Assembly (NCBI GenBank): GCA_016508695.1
Contig: VNKQ01000018.1
Location: 620,001-684,000 of the forward strand
Source: Hyphodiscus hymeniophilus
Taxonomy: Eukaryota; Ascomycota; Leotiomycetes; Helotiales; Hyphodiscaceae
Reading direction: 5' to 3'
Length of the DNA: 64,000 nucleotides
The position numbers and the translations under genes are program-made. The notes beneath the pieces were generated by a model. The model did no database searches and was not told where the DNA came from. It worked only from the letters and a program-made list of their open reading frames with translations. Positions 57,590 through 64,000 of this stretch are shown here, piece by piece (positions within the stretch are counted from its first letter, which is position 1; every line of letters begins with the position of its first letter).

Positions 57590-59606
57590 ATGGCTCAGCC
57601 GGGCATGTCACAACCTCCTCCATCGTCCTTTACAAAGGACGAGAACCCGGTCAGGGCAGTTGGCCGAAAACTGAAATCAGTTTTAAGCTCGGATCAACAA
57701 TCTAGTGTCCGAATTCGACGCGGGCCTTCAACGACTGAAGGATCACGGCGTTTACCAGTAACTGAAGGCGTTGCTGAAAAACCATCTCAAGGAAACGTGC
57801 CTGCCAGTCGCTTCGCTGCAATTCGATCTCTATTCACCCGCGAGGACCACAACACACAAAATGATTACTTCGACACCAACGATTCGGACACGGACTTGCT
57901 GGACGTCGTTGGTATGCTTCACTATCCCCTTTTCAGGTGACTGAACTGACTCTTTCCAGACCCAGAAGTAGCCACATTGGCCACCCTAACGAACGTCCAA
58001 AACTCCCTCTTCGTACCTCAACTCGGAAGATTCGTAAATCGGCGGCCGACATATAGAGTGTCGGAGCGCCCTGGAGAGGAGCGTGCAATAGGCAAGCTCA
58101 AGGCTAAGCTGAGGCGCCTAGCAAGCTTGGAAGGGGAACCACTATCGCAAACCAAAACTCCCACACCGAGATTAATCAAACTGGATTATGCTGTCTTACC
58201 AGACTACGAGGGTCTTGAGGGCTGGACGCCCGCTGAGGAGGCAGAATTGGATGATATGGTTAGACATCAACTCCATTCTCGACGAGCAAAATTCAAGCGA
58301 GCAATGAAAGGCTTTGGGCAGTATGTCCGCAGACGTGAGTTGCTCTTGATTCGCTGATATGTCTTTCCGCTAATGGTCTTTAGCTTTTGGATTGTTCATA
58401 ACGGTTTATGCGACTTTAATAACGTTGTTTGGTGCTGCTTGGGTTCTTTTCCTCATCGGTTGGATTTCGCTCGGTTCGAGGGAGTCCTACGTGATCAATA
58501 TCGTCGACAACGTTTTGGTCGCACTTTTTGCCATCATCGGTGACGGTCTGGCGCCGTTCCGTGCTGTCGATACCTACCACATGATATACATCGCACATTA
58601 TCACCGCCTATCGTGGAAGAAAAGAGAGAGGCTTGGTCTTCCTGACCTTGCGGACCACAACGATTTACCCGAACAGCGAAAAGAAGACATCGAACCCGCG
58701 GAAGTCGATCTCGAAAGTCTGATTGCTAAGAGATTGCCCCGCAGTATGGCTCGAAGACTTGTTCCCAGAATCCCAAATAGACTCGCCCAGAGAATGGTCA
58801 CTCGCAGCGGAACAATTGAAGAGCCGTCCTACGATTACTCGGTCTTGACTGAAGACCAACAAGCGAAACTCGAATTTCATGAACGGAAGTTCTCCAAAAG
58901 TCACACCTTCTACAAGCCGCACGAGACAGAAACACATTTTGCCTTCCCGTTAAAACTTCTCGTTGCAGTCGTCCTCTTGCTCGACTGTCACTCTATGCTG
59001 CAAATCTCCCTTGGCGCTTGCACGTGGGGCATTTCTTACAAGAAGCGGCCTTTCGCTCTCACAACAGTTATCCTATGTTGCAGCATCACCTGCAACATCC
59101 TGGGCGGTGTACTGATCAGCATCGGCGACAAGCGAACACGCAAGAAGGATGTGATCGAACGCATGATGAAGCAAGAGCTGACCGAGGAAGCCATAGACAA
59201 GTTGAACACACGTCGGATGAAAGAGGCCGAGGAGCGAGGAGACATTCATCCGTCTGTGCGGAAGCAGCTCGAGGAACAGAAAGAAAGAGCTGAGGACGAG
59301 GAGGTTAAGAAAGCATGGGCCTCTGTCCCTTCGTTACCGAAGAAGCTTCTTGGTAAAGGAGAAGATCATAGGCAGCCTTCGCTGCCGCAAAAGGCAAGGG
59401 GATCTAGAGCAGGTATCCCATCCACGGCTTCCAATCCCTCTACACCAAACTCGAGGACTGGTACAGCGTTGCCACCTGTTCAAGAAGCCTCAGCGCTACC
59501 AGCTCATCCGGAACCTGTACTGGCCAAAGGCAATGAGCCACCGAAAGAGGGGACGGGGCAGAAGGTCATGAGATTCATCAGGAGAGCAGATTTGGATAAA
59601 AGCTGA
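57590..59606 (+). CDS. DUF2985 family integral membrane protein
   Basis: Exons 57590-57911, 57960-58334 and 58384-59606 join in phase to 639 residues. A disordered, basic N-terminus of about 150 residues is followed by a region ending MKGFGQYVRR. Helices PFGLFITVYATLITLFG and AAWVLFLIGWISLG come next. The DNVLVALFAIIGDGLAPFR-VDTYHM block, with its long charged loop, and two further helices (KLLVAVVLLLDCHSML, LTTVILCCSITCNILGG) are as in fungal DUF2985 proteins. The C-terminal tail is charged (ELTEEAIDKLNTRRM) and Pro/Ser rich. The function of this family is not established. It sits in a membrane by sequence, probably plasma or endomembrane. Confidence 0.85.
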
Positions 59607-60976
59607 TAATGTAATGCAAACCATTGATCTTTCCCCAACGATGTCTCTTCCTTTCACAAGTCGTTGAATTGTGCTCTCCTGGTATTCTCCCCAACGCCAA
59701 CACCGAATCCTCGTTTTGGAGAACGCCTATAAGTGGATATTATTGTACTTCTCACTTTTCTCAATCCGATACACGTCCACAATGCAGGAACTCGACGGGC
59801 AGGAAGCAATCATTCACTATACGTTTGCCTTGGATAGCAAGCATCAGTAAAGACGATTTGTGGAGTAGGAACACAAGAGACGGTTTGCCGCATGATTATC
59901 GGGCCATCGTGATTCGTCACACGCACAACGGAGATGGACAAAACTCCAGGGATGTACTCGACCGGGCCAATGCAAAGAACTCCGCGGAGGGTCTTGACGA
60001 GATGGTTATATCAAACTGGGTGCAAGTATGGTGCAGAAGTGGAAAGGTGGAAAGGAAGAAGTGTCCCGGCTAAGGCACCACGGGATCCAGTCATGTTTGC
60101 AAATTGATACGTAGGCGCCCGGTCCCGCCTCCAGGGCGGCCAACTGCACCGGAAGGAATTTTGACTGGCAGCTGTTAGAAATGTCAACGGCTTCAAGAAT
60201 CCGCTCTTGATTTTGTGGCATGTTCTGGAAATAGGGTCTTGGAGATGCTATCCGGGTAACTCGTTACCAGATGTTGATTTAATGAAGAAATTGGGAGATG
60301 CATATACGGATTGAGTAATCAGCATTCCTCAGAGATAGCGCCATTTTTGGCTTTCCCAGTTTATCAACATCTTTTGAGGGAAAATTCCGGCGCCGCCCTC
60401 CAACACGCAAATACCATGGAATTTATCTGCCCGCCTTCAGCAAATCGAACATCAAGGTACTCTACAAGCTCAAGTCAATAGTTTGACTCTTTGCACGATC
60501 TAAATTAAGGAGGAAACACCATTGGTGATGCGAAATTCGAGTATTTGTCAAAGATGATTTATTATGTTGGAAGGCTAGCTGCAAGGCGGTGTCGGGTGTA
60601 TGGGCCACCTGTGATGTCTGTCAAGGAGAGTTCCCGGCGTTGACTTCGGGGTAATCTTCGAAGTATTTGGCGGACTGGTACATTCTTTGTACCCGGCGGA
60701 GGGACTGTCGGAAAATTGCAGGACGAGGTGTTCCAATATCAAGACTGTCTCGCATATTCCAATTAGTAGTCAACCGGCTACGCCATCTCTGGTGATCGCT
60801 TCATAGGAAGAGGTATATCTAGGCTTGGTATTCAGTGCTTGAACCTAGCAAACTGCGCCAATCCACTGTATCCACCACAAGTTCAGACGACATATCTTCA
60901 AGGGCCGTATTCAACTACCGGCACGGGTCCTCGTCCAGCCCAACTACCCCAGCTAATAGCACCCTACGATTAACTG
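59607..60976. other. Intergenic, 1.4 kb
   Basis: No recognisable gene. A 149-codon open frame at 59624-60073 shows no motif. Confidence 0.45.
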
Positions 60977-61712
60977 GTGAGAGCTAGGGCCATGCTGATG
61001 AACGTTGCTCAGATCTTGCAATACCCTCTCTATGTTAACAAGTTCGTACCCGCAGGTCCGGGAACAAGAGACGGTTTGTTGGAGGCAATACAAACCTTCC
61101 TGGCCCTCTCAGACGTTTTAAAACCCAAACAAGCTGCAGCATCTTTCGCCAATCTTTGCTCCCATCATGGTGGACTTCCAACCTGAAAGATCCATGACGT
61201 GGACTGCAGGATCTCGACGGCATCTGACAGCTGTCATGTGCTTGACGTGTTACAGTCTTTTGGCAAGACTTGCCCTTTCAACCTGGGAGACACATTGTTT
61301 GGCTCCTTATCTGTGGCAGAACAAGAACGTTTCATCAGACAGACTCAAGGCCTACCCAAATATCTCAAATCAAAAGCTCCACCTGGCAGCCTAGGAGTCC
61401 CCTCGAAGTATGTTACGATCACTGGAACACTTTACGGGAGCATTCGCCTCAATTACTCAGGTAGTGCCAATCTGTCTCTACAGAGGTGATGTGGAATGCG
61501 TTGCAGTAAGGGTACATTCCAGTATCTTGTATCATAGCGTTGACTAACTTTTGTCAACAGCGAAGAATTCGTGGATGGCTTACCGGATTCCCAGAGGCCA
61601 GCTCGATTTGATCAAATATATATGCATATCATATCAAGATGATTCGAATACCGAGACGCACACAATTGAAAGCATGCTCGCAGCGTTGAGGTTCTCGGAC
61701 CTGCCTTTTTGA
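60977..61712 (+). pseudogene. Unknown gene interrupted by one in-frame stop
   Basis: One frame runs from an ATG near 60991 through QYPLYVNKFVPAGPGTR and FANLCSHHGGLPT, meets a TGA at 61184-61186, and continues in the same frame. Beyond the stop come CHVLDVLQSFGKTCPFNLGD, AEQERFIRQTQGLPKYL and VTITGTLYGSIRLNYS. A phase-1 intron (61461-61560, GTAGTG...CAACAG with GACTAAC branch) then joins exactly to a last exon, NSWMAYRIPRGQLDLIKYI to LAALRFSDLPF and a stop at 61712. The composition on both sides of the TGA and the fitting splice phase argue that this was one gene. The stop could arise from CGA by one C-to-T change. Alternatively an unseen intron removes it (for example one ending at TTACAG, 61255). 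I do not recognise the family. Confidence 0.5.
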
Positions 61713-62549
61713 CCCAATTCAAGCTCATGCTATAATTACTCCAAGCCATGGCGACTACACGTTGTTGATGGCTTGTCGGCTACCATCCTTAAAGTCCTGA
61801 CCATTGATTGTAGACTCCTATAAGAGCTTGGAACTTGGAGCTCCTGTGGATACGAGCAGTAGCATGGGCATACCAGATTTTCGGTGCTTTAGCCGCAACT
61901 GCAAGATCGGTTCCGATGAGTCCATGACTTTGCCTATCCAAGGATCTATACCAAAAAATTACTCTTCTCATATTGGCAATATGTTTGAAGTTACACTACT
62001 TCTGACACGGCATGCCGCATGGATTGTGAAGTCAGCCTTCTCCCGTCGAACAATCAATTCGCAGGACTTCTGATAAGCCCGCTTAACTACTGTGGTCATA
62101 GAGTAATGCCGAGTCCTGACGGTTCGATATTTGTCATCCTTCTGCTCGGCTAGTATGTCTATATATCAAAGGATAGGTGCGGATGGTTTTCCAGTTTTCA
62201 AATTCGGAGAAGCTTAAGCCTGAGCTACTGTGCCTGTTCCTGCCTCTGCTTAGCGATATTCTCTTCCCTCAATCCTCTTAACACTATGCTCGCCTAGTGT
62301 GAGGTGTGAAAGTCTTTCATCTTTCAGGAATCTTTGCTATGCTCTTTTTCAATCAAAACCTGCCCCGTATTTTCAAAGACAGGACGTCTTCTCTCTACGC
62401 TCTCATCTCTATCTCTGAGGCTTGTTCCCATCTCATTCAGCCTCTCAATACCAACAAATACCTCTGTCAAAGACTCCTCTGAAGGTTAGATAATCCTGAC
62501 CCCTCAACTGTGGAAATCGGACTAATCGTATTTGAATGAAAGCTGCACG
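61713..62549. other. Intergenic, about 840 bp
   Basis: It includes the promoter and CT-rich leader of the ERG26-like gene. A short minus-strand frame at 61789-61971 looks faintly protein-like but could not be linked to any gene. Confidence 0.4.
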
Positions 62550-64000
62550 ATGTCACTTCCCACCGCTGGAGAGCCACTTGGCGACGTTTTGGTGTAAGTG
62601 GGGGTGTACCAGAGGCCGACCCAGAACTTCTCCTATTCAGACCATCTTCTTCATCATTACAAAGTTCCCTACTATTTCGACCCCAAGAGCACTTATTTCG
62701 TACCCAAAGCAGTGGACAGAATACTGATTCGCCGATCATTTACAGCGTTGGTGGGTGCGGCTTCTTAGGTCACCACGTGGTGAGAGAATTACTTGCTGAT
62801 TCCTCATGCTCTTCTATCTCGGTCATGAGTCGCTCTCCTTTCAAAACCCGATATGGCGGAGTGAAATATTACATGTACGTGACACCACGATTACTTTTCC
62901 TTGCGGCCATTTTTGGAAATTTTGACCTGGCTCTTGTTGATCCACGACCTTCTGACGTTGAGCCTCCCTACAAGGGGCCGAAGTTCAAACTAACATCGCC
63001 TTAGAGGCGACATTACAAAATCTTCTCATGTTGATCATGTGGTTTCACAGGTCAAACCGAATGTCATATTCAACACTGCATCTCCGCATGCATATGGTCA
63101 GTATTATTAAAACTGCGACTCATTATTCTCAAATTAGCACTTCAATGTTTCGAATTGCGTTCGTCTTACTAGTGGAGTATAAGTCTTATAAAATAGCGCT
63201 GACCCTGAAGTAGTTGACCATGAGCATGCCCCTGAGTATTTCACCATCAACATCGACGGAAACCAGAACCTTCTCGTCGCCGCTGCAGCTGTGGGCACCG
63301 TGAAAGCCTATGTATATACATCTTCTGCTCCAATCATTGCTGGATCTGGCGGTTCTTACGATCATGCAGATGAAAGCCACCCGACCCTGGCAGTGATCCA
63401 AAAAGGCGATCCGTATCATGTAGCGAAAGCTCTCGGAGACGAACTTGTCCTCAGGGCAAACCGCAAGCATGGTATCCGTACCGCTTGTATTCGGCCTACT
63501 GCTCAGTATGGAGATGGAGATGAGCAGATGATCATTCCAACTCTAGACGTCTACAAGAATGGCCAAACCAGATTCTGGATGGGCTATAACGACATCGATA
63601 TGGACGTTGTTTATGTCGGTCACGTGGCTAGAGCAGAGCTCCTTTGTGCACATGCCCTTCTTGATGGGATTGTCAACTCAGATGCTGCTAAAGTTGACGG
63701 AGAAGCGTTCAATATCACTGATGATGAGCCGTGCCCTCCTTGGTCATTCTTTCGAATGTATTGGATAGCAGCTGGGGACAAAACCCCATTAAGCAGCATC
63801 TGGATGTTCCCACCTTGGTTTGCTCTGTGGCTAGCCATGATTGCCGAATTCTTTGCATGGGCCACCAGCTGGGGTAAGAAACGTCCTTCAACTATGAAGA
63901 AAGAGCAAATCGAGTTTGCTCTTTACACCCGGACGTATGACATCACGAAGGCAAGAGAGCGGTTAGGATTCAAGCCTTGGGTCGATCAGCCCTACCAAAC
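62550..64000 (+). CDS. Sterol-4-alpha-carboxylate 3-dehydrogenase-like (3-beta-HSD/ERG26 family), partial at right edge
   Basis: Exons 62550-62593, 62746-62874, 63005-63096 and 63214 to beyond the window end join in phase. The first intron splits the Rossmann motif, giving VLVVGGCGFLGHHVVREL. KPNVIFNTASP, VYTSSAPIIAG, the catalytic Y-x3-K in DPYHVAKALGDELV, and the family block VYVGHVARAELLCAHALL follow. Near the end is a membrane-associated stretch (FPPWFALWLAMIAEFFAW), then a C-terminal EQIEFALYTRTYDITKARER, where the sequence leaves the window. Such enzymes oxidise and decarboxylate 4-alpha-carboxysterols in ergosterol synthesis, at the ER. Many fungi carry extra ERG26-like copies in terpenoid clusters, so the pathway is not certain. 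The acceptor at 63213 is the least certain boundary. Confidence 0.88.

Noticed and set aside
59624..60073. 149-codon open frame on the plus strand
   Set aside because: No motif and no conservation cue; it overlaps the 3' region of the DUF2985 gene.
61789..61971. Minus-strand frame with RSLDRQSHGLIGTDLA
   Set aside because: Faintly protein-like, but short and not linkable to any family or neighbouring exon.

Overview
The window is nuclear DNA of a filamentous ascomycete (Pezizomycotina). Evidence: many short GT-AG introns (44-150 nt), genes on both strands with separate promoters, and fungal families such as a Pil1-type eisosome protein, HET-domain genes, a SAT4/Pth11-like membrane protein, a DUF2985 protein and an EZH2/KMT6 methyltransferase. 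A Leotiomycetes-like origin is only a guess. I recognise no tRNA, rRNA, CRISPR array or intact transposon.

Layout. 0-8.4 kb: 5' part of an NRPS-like adenylating enzyme (minus), an MFS transporter (minus) and a SAT4/Pth11-like seven-helix protein (plus), separated by long gene-poor stretches. 11-14 kb: a decaying non-self-recognition locus, with a HET domain joined out of frame to WD40 repeats and, next to it, a second broken HET-related gene. 14.5-21.4 kb: housekeeping block with RAD2/XPG, a NAA38-like LSM protein and PIL1. 21.4-25.5 kb: about 4 kb without a recognisable gene. 25.5-41.5 kb: KMT6, a membrane protein of unknown function, a possible 35-residue membrane microprotein, glucose-6-phosphate 1-epimerase and RIF1. 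42-49.5 kb: M20 peptidase-like amidohydrolase, PQ-loop protein, another HET gene and a twin-CX9C protein. 50-59.6 kb: two convergent SDR enzymes, a secreted GH78-like glycosidase and a DUF2985 protein. 61-64 kb: an interrupted unknown gene and an ERG26-like sterol dehydrogenase that runs off the right edge.

The genes do not form one pathway. Three themes recur: genome maintenance and chromatin (RAD2, KMT6, RIF1), self/non-self recognition (three HET loci, none intact as given) and accessory metabolism or transport. The most consequential technical point is that three otherwise well-formed genes (NAA38-like, glucose-6-phosphate 1-epimerase and the HET gene at 46-48 kb) each lack exactly one base in or beside a C/G run. 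This could be homopolymer undercalling in the assembly rather than biology. Intron boundaries were placed by eye from splice signals, phase and family conservation.
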